From positions 310,001 to 374,000 of the forward strand of contig JADJPZ010000004.1 of NCBI GenBank assembly GCA_016713025.1: a stretch of 64,000 nucleotides of DNA. The letters are read 5' to 3'. The stretch comes from Saprospiraceae bacterium (GTDB taxonomy: Bacteria; Bacteroidota; Bacteroidia; Chitinophagales; Saprospiraceae). Both the position numbers and the translations under genes were made by a program. Positions 27,141 through 35,906 of the stretch are shown here, piece by piece. Every line of letters begins with the position of its first letter. Position 1 is the stretch's first letter. A model generated the notes under the pieces. That model saw only the letters and a list, made by a program, of their open reading frames with translations, did not search any database and was not told where the DNA came from.

Positions 27141-27326
27141 GTTTTGTCCACAACTCATTTTTTATGATATTTGTGGACAAAACAGCATATCAATAGATTT
27201 GTCCACAACTCATAAAATCTGGCACATATGGACAAAACGGTTAGCATATAGTTTTGTCCACAACTCATTTATTTACACACTTATGGACAAAACTAATTGC
27301 TATTAATTTTGTCCATAACTCATTTT
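27141..27326. repeat. 55-bp tandem repeat array of paired inverted motifs
   Basis: Units begin at 27141, 27196, 27251 and 27306 (the last only partial), an exact 55-bp period. Each full unit has the arm TTTTGTCCACAACTCAT and, 17-20 bases later, the opposite arm (TTGTGGACAAAAC or TATGGACAAAAC), so each can form a hairpin; in unit 1 the stem is a perfect 13 bp. The bases inside the loops differ between units while the arms and the spacer around GCATAT are similar. The 9-mer TTGTCCACA differs by one base from the DnaA-box consensus TTATNCACA. No gene overlaps it. Confidence 0.85.
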
Positions 27327-27617
27327 AAATGATAATCCCAGATTATGCATTATGAGAATAAATAGAGCAAAATAGATGCGATGAACGGTCTCGTCTGAAA
27401 ATTTCCACCAATCAATTCTTCATTACCGTCGTCTTCAATATAACAATCTGATATAGGACTTCGTACACACACGTCCAGATTCGGACATAATTTCAATTAG
27501 CATCAATTGCAAAAGCAAGATAATCAGCGAATTATAGATTTGGCACAAAGGTGGCAATACTATTTATTATTAATATATTAAGATTAACTTTTTTCTGAAC
27601 ACTTAAATTTAATCCAA
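27327..27617 (+). other. intergenic region, nothing clear
   Basis: About 290 bases between the 55-bp repeat array and the secreted unknown gene. I see no RNA gene, promoter consensus or open frame worth calling. Confidence 0.4.
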
Positions 27618-28265
27618 ATGAAATTGTCCTTATTATTTATTGCAATGGCACTGGCTGCAAGTCTTTTTGGTCAGGATTACATCATTGAATCCGATGGCGT
27701 AAAACATGAAGGTCAAATCATCTCCATGTCGAAAAACACTTTGATGTTTAAGAATAGTGACGGTGATCTTGACCAATATAAAATAGACAGGTTATCTGTA
27801 GTTCATATTGCTGATCCGAAATTTAAAATGAAAGGTGTAAATCTCAACAATAGTAGTTTTGAGAAAACTGAAGACGGGATTCACATCGTTATGTTGGACA
27901 ATCCCATATCAAAATCAAAAGTATCATGCCAGCCGGCATCAAAATCCCGATCTACAAATCTAAATACCAAATCTGAAAAAAGCAGTTCACTAAGTATCTC
28001 ATCTGAAGACGATGGACCTAAGGCAAAAGTGCTTTTGGATTGTGATGACTGCTCCACATCTGGTTCTTTGGTGATGGTGAGTGAGGACAAATTGACCAAT
28101 GTATTGTGGAATTTTGAATGTAAAGATGGTAGTGCTTTTCCGATGGAGTTAGAAATAGATTGCAACAAGACCTATAATTTTAAATACAAAGACGGAAATA
28201 AACAAAGCATAGAGAAGAAAGTCAGAATAAAATCCGGTGTCAATAATATCAATGTATTTCAGTGA
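27618..28265 (+). CDS. secreted protein of unknown function
   Basis: 215 residues with a clear signal peptide (MKLSLLFIAMALAASLFGQ). The mature part begins with a small beta domain (IIESDGVKHEGQIISMSKNT), then a Ser/Lys-rich linker (about 95-130), then a domain with DCDDCSTSG and DCNKTYNFKYKDGNK. Two cysteine pairs suggest a periplasmic or surface location. I do not recognise the family. It precedes the permease array by 144 bases and could share its transcript, but there is no direct evidence. Confidence 0.65.
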   Translation: MKLSLLFIAMALAASLFGQDYIIESDGVKHEGQIISMSKNTLMFKNSDGDLDQYKIDRLSVVHIADPKFKMKGVNLNNSSFEKTEDGIHIVMLDNPISKSKVSCQPASKSRSTNLNTKSEKSSSLSISSEDDGPKAKVLLDCDDCSTSGSLVMVSEDKLTNVLWNFECKDGSAFPMELEIDCNKTYNFKYKDGNKQSIEKKVRIKSGVNNINVFQ

Positions 28266-28409
28266 ATGTAAATGGACAATGGAGGAAGGAGAATGAAGGA
28301 AGGAGGTCGAAAGAACAAACGACCTAAAATCTACCAATCAAATGTATGATGAGCAACCGAATGATCCAAATATCAATTATCTTTTCCATAACACTTAATA
28401 CTTACCAAA

Positions 28410-30833
28410 ATGTTAGCAAATTACTTAAAACTTGCAATACGCAATCTTAACAAACATAAGATTTTTAGTCTAATCAATATAGTAGGATTGGCTATAAGTA
28501 TTTCGGTGTGTCTCTTGATTATTTCGATCATTGCGGATCAAAAAAGTTATGATCAGTTTCATACCAAAAAGGATAGGATCTTTAGAGTGCTTACGAACAC
28601 AGGAGGAGATAGTGAGACGGCAACATCTTCTTTTCATCTCGGAAAGGAAATGGTAAATAAACATACTGGTGTAGAAAAGGCTACTACCTTAGTAAGAACG
28701 TTTGGAGGAGACATCTTCTATAATGAAAAAATGGCTTCTGGTGGAGGGTATTTTGCTGATGAAAACTTGTTTAAGATATTTGATTATAAATTGATAGCAG
28801 GTGATCCAAATACCGCTTTAAATACTCCACGCTCTTTGGTGATTTCTGAAAAATTATCCAAACAACTTTTTTACAATGAAAACCCGATCGGTAAATCTGT
28901 ACAATTTAAAAATACAGGCGTAAATCCTATGGGAGTCGATCATGGTAATCAGGAAACCGATTATGGATTATTTACCATTACTGGAATTCTTGAAGAAAAT
29001 CAAGGAAAAACGCATTTGCCTTTTCAAATATTGACTTCACTGGAAACCATCAAAGCACTGGCGAGTGATTCCCTATTGAATACCGATTTTAATGATTGGC
29101 AATTTGTTTGGGAATGTTATACTTATGCTTTGGTATCAGAAAATAATTCACAAGATGGATTACAATCAACTTTGGACAAAATATCAAAAGAAAAATTTAC
29201 AGATCAACCATATTTTTTCAAAGCTCAACCACTTGGAGACATCACTCCAGGGCCAATGTTCAACAATAATTCTCATGTATTTATTCCACAAACGTTTTTG
29301 ATCTTTCTGGCCGGACTTTGTTTGATCATCATTTTGACTGCTGGATTTAATTATACCAATCTTACATTGGCAAGATCATTTACAAGAGCAAAAGAAGTAG
29401 GAATACGTAAAGTCTCAGGAGCCAAACGGGGCCAAGTTTTTTATCAATTTATATGTGAGTCTGTAGTAATATCTTTGGCAGCCTTTATCCTTGCAATACC
29501 GATATTGTATATCCTCCAAAACGTATTTTCAAAATTTGTGATCAATCAATACATCAATATTACTTTCGATCACAGCCCGAAGCTATATTTAATTTTTATA
29601 GGCTTTAGTATTGGAGTTGGCGCATTAGCTGGATTTTTTCCATCGTTGTATATTTCGGCATTTAGTCCTATTCAGATTTTAAAAAATGTAACAAATATAA
29701 AGATATTCAAAAAATTGTCTCTCCAACGTGGCTTACTTTTGGTACAGTTCTGTTTTTCACTTATTTTTATTATTTCAGCATTATTAATTTTTAAGCAAAC
29801 CAATCACATTTTTAATTATGAATATGGATTTAACAAAGACAATGTGGTGAATGTGACTTTGTATAATCCCGATAATTATGCGAGATTTGCACAATCGATT
29901 AGTGACCATAAAGATGTCACTGCGGTAGGTGCTGCCAGCTTGTTGCCAAGTGCCGGATCTGGTAGAGGCACATCAATATGGAAAAGTGAAGGGGGAAAGG
30001 ATACGTTATATACACAGTACATAGATATTGACGCCAAAAGCCTGAAAGTATGGGATATTGATCTTGTGGCTGGCAAAAATCTCCCTGAAATACCTGAAGT
30101 CAGCAATGAAAAGTATATTCTAATCAATGAGATGCTTTCAAAAGACCTGAAATATGATACTCCTAATCAGGCCATTGGTCAGAGAATAGTATCAGGCCCC
30201 AGTAATTTTGAGATCGTCGGCGTAGTTAAGGACTTCCAAAGCCAAAGTGTGACCAGCGAAATCAAGCCTTTGATGCTTCGCAACAGACAATCTGAATTTA
30301 GGTATGCCACCATAAGAGTAAGTGGTCAAAATAATAAGGAAGCGATTTCCTTCCTGGAGACCAAATGGAAAGAAGTCAATCCAACAACAAAATTTGAGTA
30401 CCAATATTTTGATCAGGAACTTCAAAGTATACATACAATTTTTACAAACATAGCAGCAATTCTCGGTTTTATAGCCTTTCTGACAGTCTTGATTTCTTGT
30501 TTGGGTTTATTGGGAATAGCCATTTACACATCAGAGATAAGACGCAAGGAAATAGGCTTACGTAAGATTTTGGGCTCAAGTATATTTGAAATTATTGTTC
30601 TGCTTTCCAAAAGTTATATTTTTTTGATAGCAGCTGCCATAATCGTAGCCGTACCGATTGCCTACTTTATAAATAATGCCTGGCTCAATTTTTTCCCATC
30701 GAGGATAAGTATCAGCCTATTATCTATATTAATTAGTATTTTGTTTTTGGTGGGAATAAGTTTTCTCATCGTTTTTTCTCAATCTTGGCGAGTGGCCAAA
30801 AGCAATCCAATAGATGCTTTAAAAGTGGAATGA
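28410..30833 (+). CDS. ABC transporter permease, MacB/FtsX type (paralogue 1 of 5)
   Basis: 807 residues with the two-module layout of Bacteroidota MacB-like permeases: one helix near the start (LANYLKLAIRNLNKHKIFSLINIVGLAIS), a large periplasmic domain (about 50-285), an FtsX helix bundle (about 290-410), a further helix and second periplasmic domain (about 430-670), and a second FtsX bundle to the end. The coupling segment LARSFTRAKEVGIRKVSGAKRGQ would contact the ATPase. The protein ends NPIDALKVE. It has no ATPase domain of its own; the likely ATPase lies 23 kb downstream. It opens a run of five such genes. Confidence 0.9.
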   Translation: MLANYLKLAIRNLNKHKIFSLINIVGLAISISVCLLIISIIADQKSYDQFHTKKDRIFRVLTNTGGDSETATSSFHLGKEMVNKHTGVEKATTLVRTFGGDIFYNEKMASGGGYFADENLFKIFDYKLIAGDPNTALNTPRSLVISEKLSKQLFYNENPIGKSVQFKNTGVNPMGVDHGNQETDYGLFTITGILEENQGKTHLPFQILTSLETIKALASDSLLNTDFNDWQFVWECYTYALVSENNSQDGLQSTLDKISKEKFTDQPYFFKAQPLGDITPGPMFNNNSHVFIPQTFLIFLAGLCLIIILTAGFNYTNLTLARSFTRAKEVGIRKVSGAKRGQVFYQFICESVVISLAAFILAIPILYILQNVFSKFVINQYINITFDHSPKLYLIFIGFSIGVGALAGFFPSLYISAFSPIQILKNVTNIKIFKKLSLQRGLLLVQFCFSLIFIISALLIFKQTNHIFNYEYGFNKDNVVNVTLYNPDNYARFAQSISDHKDVTAVGAASLLPSAGSGRGTSIWKSEGGKDTLYTQYIDIDAKSLKVWDIDLVAGKNLPEIPEVSNEKYILINEMLSKDLKYDTPNQAIGQRIVSGPSNFEIVGVVKDFQSQSVTSEIKPLMLRNRQSEFRYATIRVSGQNNKEAISFLETKWKEVNPTTKFEYQYFDQELQSIHTIFTNIAAILGFIAFLTVLISCLGLLGIAIYTSEIRRKEIGLRKILGSSIFEIIVLLSKSYIFLIAAAIIVAVPIAYFINNAWLNFFPSRISISLLSILISILFLVGISFLIVFSQSWRVAKSNPIDALKVE

Positions 30834-30916
30834 TAAGAACGGAAATCGAAAACCGGAATTCGGAATTCGGAACCTAATCCCTACCACCAATTACCTAACA
30901 TCTAAACCCTATCAAA

Positions 30917-33277
30917 ATGCTCATCAACAATCTAAAAACAGGAATCCGAAACCTTTGGGCAAACAAAACTATCTCTGCTATTAATATTATAGGCTTGAGC
31001 TTGGGATTGAGTGCATTCTTACTGATCCTATTGTGGGTAGAAAACGAATATAGTGTCAATAAAAATGTAAAAGACAGGGATCATATCGCCGCCATCATGG
31101 TCAATCAAACATTTGAAAGTGGCGAGATCCAGACGTATGCTGCGACACCACCACCATTGGCTAAAAAATTAATGGAGTCAAAAGATAATGTGTCATCAGC
31201 AGCTACGGCATCCTGGGGAGATCAAATCCAGTTTACAGTAGGAGACAACAAATTTACGGAATATGGTCTGTATGCCAGCCCGGAGTTTTTGGAAGTATTT
31301 AGTGTAGAATTATTGCTTGGTTCAAGAGCGTCAGCGTTAAAATCCCCAAATACAGTTCTTATTTCAGAATCCCTGTCATCAAAGTACTTTAGCAACACAG
31401 ACCCTGTGGGAAAATCCATAAAAACCGGCACGGGCCAAAGTTATGAAGTTGCAGGAGTATTCAAAAGTCAAGATCAAAAAACAACGATGTATTATAGCTT
31501 TTTGATGCCTATTCAGGATTACTTTAGTTTTAATCCGTTTATGGCCAATGATTGGTCAGTAAACAATGTAAGAACTTATGTCAAATTTGACCCGAATGCT
31601 GACTTTCAAAGTTTTAATAACAAAATAAAAGCATTGCTATCACAGCAAAACGATCGCCAAAAAAGTTGTGAATTGTTCCTGTTTTCTATGAAAGACTGGT
31701 ATCTGAAGGGTGAATTTAAAGATGGAAAACAGGTAGGTGGACGCATTAAATATGTCAATCTTTTTTCCATTGTGGCATTGATTATTTTACTCTTGTCATG
31801 TATCAATTTTGTAAACCTGACGACTGCCAGTGCTACTCAAAGACTCAAAGAAATCGGAGTCAGAAAGAGCCTTGGAGCAAATCGATTTGCGTTAATAAAA
31901 AGATTTTTGCTTGAGTCAGTCTCATTATCCCTCATATCCGGGGGTATATCTATTGGTTTGGTTTATTTATTGCTGCCGCAGTTCAATCAACATTTTAACA
32001 TCCAATTGTCTACAGGATTTGAAGATCCATTCCGTTTATTGGTATTTACCTTTATTGTACTGACAGTGGGATTGATAGCCGGAATTTATCCTGCATTTGT
32101 GTTGTCAGGTATGGACGCTGTGGCCGCTCTTAAGAAAAATATGATAGCTGGATTGACTAATACTACTTATATCCGCAAGGTTTTGGTAACCGGTCAATTT
32201 GCAGTTACGATATTATTGATTACTGGCGGTGTGATTATCTCAAAACAGTTGGATTATTTTAAAGACAAAGATTTAGGCGTCGATGGACAACATTTAGTAT
32301 GGTTTCCCAATCAGATTCCTCAGGATAAAATAGAGACAGCCATGAGAGAAATTTCCCAAATCAAAGGTGTGAAGCAATCGGCATTGGCTTCTATGACTTT
32401 TCAGGGGAGCAACAACAGGGGACATGAAGTGAAGTGGGAAGGAAAAAATCCAGGAGAAGATATATTTTTCAATTTTATAGCCGGCAGTCATGATTTACCT
32501 GCTACATTGGGCTTGGAAGTAGTCGATGGACGCAATTTTTCAAAGGCTATTTCAACAGACACAAGTGCTATATTACTAAATGAAACTGCTGTCAGACAAA
32601 TGAATCTCAAAAATCCCGTAGGCCAATACATCGAAACAAGAAACTTGAAAGGCACTGTAATAGGTGTTTTAAAGGATTTTCACTTTGAATCATTACACAA
32701 CACGATCGGACCGGTCATCTTCAATTGCAGGCCTGATTGGACATGGAATATGTATGTCAAAATGGATGGTAGCAACGATGCACTCGCTTTAAAGTCGATA
32801 GAGGAAGTGTATAAAAAATTTGCACCTGGTCAAATTTTTGAATACAATCACCAAAACGATCAACCACAATGGTTTTATAGGTCCGAAGGGCAGTCCGCAG
32901 TGCTGATTAAGTGGTTTTCGGTTTTTGCGGTATTCTTATCTTGCCTTGGCCTTCTGGGATTGACTATTTTCACCATTGAGAGAAAGAAAAAAGAAATTAG
33001 CATCAGGAAAATTCTTGGTGCCAACATTTCAAATTTGATGGTATTGGTATCAAAACAGTTTATCATTCTTATTGCCATCTCTATACTATTATCTTTTGTC
33101 CCATCATATTATTTCACTACTCAATGGCTTGATAATTTCCCTTATAGCATTCGGGTTGAGTGGTATTACTTCATTTTTGGGCCATTCATAGTATTTTTTG
33201 TTGCGATCATGACCATGAGTATTTTGATAGTGAAAGCATCATTACTGAATCCTGTGAAATCTTTGAGGTCGGAATAA
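30917..33277 (+). CDS. ABC transporter permease, MacB/FtsX type (paralogue 2 of 5)
   Basis: 786 residues, same eight-helix layout as its neighbours. It starts MLINNLKTGIRNLWANKTISAINIIGLSLG; the coupling segments RLKEIGVRKSLGANRFALI and RKKEISIRKILGANISNLM appear before each FtsX bundle; it ends NPVKSLRSE. The sequence is clearly paralogous but not close to its neighbours, particularly in the periplasmic domains, so these are old duplications. It is 83 bases from paralogue 1; the gap carries the short repeat GGAATTC and CCTAA-like words. Confidence 0.9.
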   Translation: MLINNLKTGIRNLWANKTISAINIIGLSLGLSAFLLILLWVENEYSVNKNVKDRDHIAAIMVNQTFESGEIQTYAATPPPLAKKLMESKDNVSSAATASWGDQIQFTVGDNKFTEYGLYASPEFLEVFSVELLLGSRASALKSPNTVLISESLSSKYFSNTDPVGKSIKTGTGQSYEVAGVFKSQDQKTTMYYSFLMPIQDYFSFNPFMANDWSVNNVRTYVKFDPNADFQSFNNKIKALLSQQNDRQKSCELFLFSMKDWYLKGEFKDGKQVGGRIKYVNLFSIVALIILLLSCINFVNLTTASATQRLKEIGVRKSLGANRFALIKRFLLESVSLSLISGGISIGLVYLLLPQFNQHFNIQLSTGFEDPFRLLVFTFIVLTVGLIAGIYPAFVLSGMDAVAALKKNMIAGLTNTTYIRKVLVTGQFAVTILLITGGVIISKQLDYFKDKDLGVDGQHLVWFPNQIPQDKIETAMREISQIKGVKQSALASMTFQGSNNRGHEVKWEGKNPGEDIFFNFIAGSHDLPATLGLEVVDGRNFSKAISTDTSAILLNETAVRQMNLKNPVGQYIETRNLKGTVIGVLKDFHFESLHNTIGPVIFNCRPDWTWNMYVKMDGSNDALALKSIEEVYKKFAPGQIFEYNHQNDQPQWFYRSEGQSAVLIKWFSVFAVFLSCLGLLGLTIFTIERKKKEISIRKILGANISNLMVLVSKQFIILIAISILLSFVPSYYFTTQWLDNFPYSIRVEWYYFIFGPFIVFFVAIMTMSILIVKASLLNPVKSLRSE

Positions 33278-33308
33278 AAAGTTTGTAGCATTTAGCAAGT
33301 AAAGGAAA

Positions 33309-33390
33309 CCTAACCCTAACCCTAACATCCAATATCTAACCACCTTAACCCTAATACCTAAAACCTAACACTTAAATTAAAACACCTAAA
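33309..33390 (+). repeat. telomere-like CCTAAC repeats between permease genes
   Basis: Three perfect CCTAAC units at 33309-33326 are followed by degenerate copies (CTAACC, CCTTAACCCTAATACC, CCTAAAACC) up to the next start codon. This is simple-sequence DNA filling the space between paralogues 2 and 3. Similar words (CCTAATCCC, CCTAACATC) occur before paralogue 2 and (CACCTAACA) before paralogue 4. Confidence 0.75.
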
Positions 33391-33393
33391 ACA

Positions 33394-35757
33394 ATGCTCC
33401 GTAATTACTTTAAAATAGCCATTAGGAATCTTTGGAACAATAAACTTTTTTCATTCATCAATATAGTGGGTCTGGCCTTGGCTATTCCCTTTGCTCTACT
33501 CTCATTTTTAAGCTTACAAAGCAGCTTTGAGTTTGATAATTTCCATCCTGATGAAGATAGAATTTTTAGAGTTATCACCGATGAAAAATCTAATGAAGGA
33601 ATAGAGAATCATTACGCCACTTCACCTTTTTTACTGGCTGAAACATTAAAAAAGGATTACCCGGTTGTTGAGAGAGCTACAAAAACGGTGAGGACATTTG
33701 GCTGGGAACTAAGCAACAGACTCAAATCTCTAAAGGTAAATACTATATTTGTTGAGCCTGAATTTTTTAATATTTTTGGATTCGGTTTAGAGAAAGGATC
33801 GTTGCCGACCGAAGTAAATAGTCTTGTCTTGAGCCACGAGATGGCCGAATTGTTCTTTAATGAAACTGATCCTGTTGGAAAGACATTAACACACCCAACG
33901 TTTGGCGTTTTTAAGATTACAGGAGTATTAAAGCCTTTCAAAAAGCAAACTATGTTCAGAAGTGATGCAATGATATCAATGGCTTCTTATGTTAATTTTA
34001 ACAAAAACGAACCAAATATTACCTCATGGGGAAATTATGATGCTCACACATTTGTAAAAACTATACTGAAGTCAGATATTGCTACCCTGAGTTCTGTTCT
34101 GAATGATATCGCAAAAAAAACAAATCATCTTTTAGTACGTGAAAAAAAATCCCATCAATTTCGCATACAGTCAATTTCTGATATTTCGCCAAGTGCTGAA
34201 AAACTTCGCAACAATCCATATGTAGAAGATATTACAGATATTGCTTTTAATTTTTCCATTCCATTATTACTACTGCTCTTGGCAGGCTTTAACTATACAA
34301 ATCTAACGTTGGCGCGGTCTCTCAGCCGAGCCCGCGAAGTAGGTGTGCGAAAGGTTATGGGTGCATTGAGGTCACAGCTGATTTTGCAGTTTGTTTGCGA
34401 AGCCATAGTTATTGCTGTATTATCTTTAATCTTGGGTTTTGTCTTTTTACAAATCATGAAGGAAACGATTCATGTAAATTGGGTCACCTGGGAAGTTGAA
34501 AACCAAATTTTAGTCTGGACAGTTTTTCTTGTATTTGCAATCTTATTAGGATTTCTTGCAGGTATGCTTCCCGCATGGATTTTATCCGGGTTTCAATCTG
34601 TAGATGTGCTCAAGGGCAACCTTACACCCGCAAGTTTTGGTAAAGTAAGTTTTCGTAAAAGCTTGATGGTTATTCAATTTGTAGTATCAATGGTATTCAT
34701 TTTCTGGATGGGTCATATGTACAATCAGTTTCAATATATGGCTACTGAAAATGAAAATTATAATCGTAAGGGAATTTTTAATATAAACATGGTGGACAAT
34801 AATTACAGTTTATTAAAAGATGAGTTGTATAAAAATAAGAGCATCAAAAAGATTGGCTTGACGTCCACTGTGTTTGGAGGAATTACTGCAGAAACTTATA
34901 TCAAAGCACGAAAACAGGATGAAAATAAGGTGTCATATTACTACTCAGCTGATCACAATTATATAGAAAACATGAATCTAGAATTTGTAGCCGGGCAAAA
35001 TTTACCTGAATCATTGTCTGATTCAGTCGGAAATTTTATTTTGGTCAATGAAAAAGCAGTAGAGAAGCTTCATTTAGGGACTTCACAAGAAGCTATCGGA
35101 AAATCTGTTTTTATTAATAATGAGTCGGAAGTGATCATTTCGGGTGTTCTTAAAGATTTTTGCCATTACAATTATCAATTTCAAATCGAACCGGTAATAA
35201 TTCAATACAATCCTTCTCAATTTATGATTTTGTCCATCTTAGCAGCAGATAATATAAATGAAGCTACATTTTTGTCTGAGATGCAAGCTGCATGGAAAAA
35301 AATTTATCCTACAGATTTTTTGGTAAGTTCCTGGTTTGCCAAGGATATGTATGAGCGGTATTACCCTGCAGAAGATATGAAAATAATGGGCCTCGCTGCC
35401 CTAATAATTCTGACTATTGCAGTGATGGGCTTGCTTGGTATTGTTATTTACAGTACTGAAAAACGCACAAAAGAAGTTGGTGTCAGAAAAGTGATGGGTG
35501 CCTCTCTGACAGAAATAGTACGAGTCTTATCCTGGAGTTTTATGAAACTTTTATTGATCGCTGGTACAATATCCTTACCCATAGGCTTTGCTTTAGGTCT
35601 TGTTACACAAAAAATATTCACTTTTCACAGTAATATAAATATTAATTTAATGCTTGGCTTTTTTGTTTCTATTTTAGTTATTGCCGTGTGCACCATTGGC
35701 TTTTTTTCCATCAAAGCTGCACTGATGAACCCTGCGAAAAGTTTGAGGTCGGAATGA
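33394..35757 (+). CDS. ABC transporter permease, MacB/FtsX type (paralogue 3 of 5)
   Basis: 787 residues. N-terminal helix LRNYFKIAIRNLWNNKLFSFINIVGLALA, periplasmic domain, FtsX bundle with the coupling segment LSRAREVGVRKVMGALRSQ, second periplasmic domain, second bundle with KRTKEVGVRKVMGASLTEI, ending NPAKSLRSE. Same strand and close spacing as the other permeases. Family knowledge: such permeases export peptides, lipids or antimicrobials, or transmit mechanical force, using a separate ATPase. Confidence 0.9.
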   Translation: MLRNYFKIAIRNLWNNKLFSFINIVGLALAIPFALLSFLSLQSSFEFDNFHPDEDRIFRVITDEKSNEGIENHYATSPFLLAETLKKDYPVVERATKTVRTFGWELSNRLKSLKVNTIFVEPEFFNIFGFGLEKGSLPTEVNSLVLSHEMAELFFNETDPVGKTLTHPTFGVFKITGVLKPFKKQTMFRSDAMISMASYVNFNKNEPNITSWGNYDAHTFVKTILKSDIATLSSVLNDIAKKTNHLLVREKKSHQFRIQSISDISPSAEKLRNNPYVEDITDIAFNFSIPLLLLLLAGFNYTNLTLARSLSRAREVGVRKVMGALRSQLILQFVCEAIVIAVLSLILGFVFLQIMKETIHVNWVTWEVENQILVWTVFLVFAILLGFLAGMLPAWILSGFQSVDVLKGNLTPASFGKVSFRKSLMVIQFVVSMVFIFWMGHMYNQFQYMATENENYNRKGIFNINMVDNNYSLLKDELYKNKSIKKIGLTSTVFGGITAETYIKARKQDENKVSYYYSADHNYIENMNLEFVAGQNLPESLSDSVGNFILVNEKAVEKLHLGTSQEAIGKSVFINNESEVIISGVLKDFCHYNYQFQIEPVIIQYNPSQFMILSILAADNINEATFLSEMQAAWKKIYPTDFLVSSWFAKDMYERYYPAEDMKIMGLAALIILTIAVMGLLGIVIYSTEKRTKEVGVRKVMGASLTEIVRVLSWSFMKLLLIAGTISLPIGFALGLVTQKIFTFHSNININLMLGFFVSILVIAVCTIGFFSIKAALMNPAKSLRSE

Positions 35758-35760
35758 TTT

Positions 35761-35805
35761 GAACAATCCGAACAATCCGAACAAAATGAACAATCCGAAT
35801 AATAT
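35761..35805 (+). repeat. 9-bp tandem repeats between permease genes
   Basis: Five consecutive 9-bp units of GAACAATCC and near variants (GAACAAAAT, GAATAATAT) directly after the paralogue 3 stop. It is simple-sequence DNA with no coding role and may vary in copy number. Confidence 0.8.
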
Positions 35806-35906
35806 GAATGAATAGTAGCTGAATGGCGAAACGAAAATAGAACAAAAATTAATACGCTAATAGCTTGCAATTAATGGCTAATATTTAACACCTAACAACA
35901 AAATAT

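Noticed and set aside
27141..27326. CRISPR array
   Set aside because: The period is regular, but the conserved parts are facing inverted arms, the variable parts are only about 13-20 bases, repeats are not identical and no cas gene is present.
27141..27326. Chromosomal replication origin
   Set aside because: The DnaA-box-like words have one or more mismatches and no dnaA, dnaN, AT-rich unwinding tract or skew evidence can be shown here; kept only as a lead.
33309..33326. Telomere or eukaryotic contamination suggested by CCTAAC repeats
   Set aside because: The tract is short, internal, flanked by co-directional bacterial permease genes, and degenerate copies continue into the normal gap.
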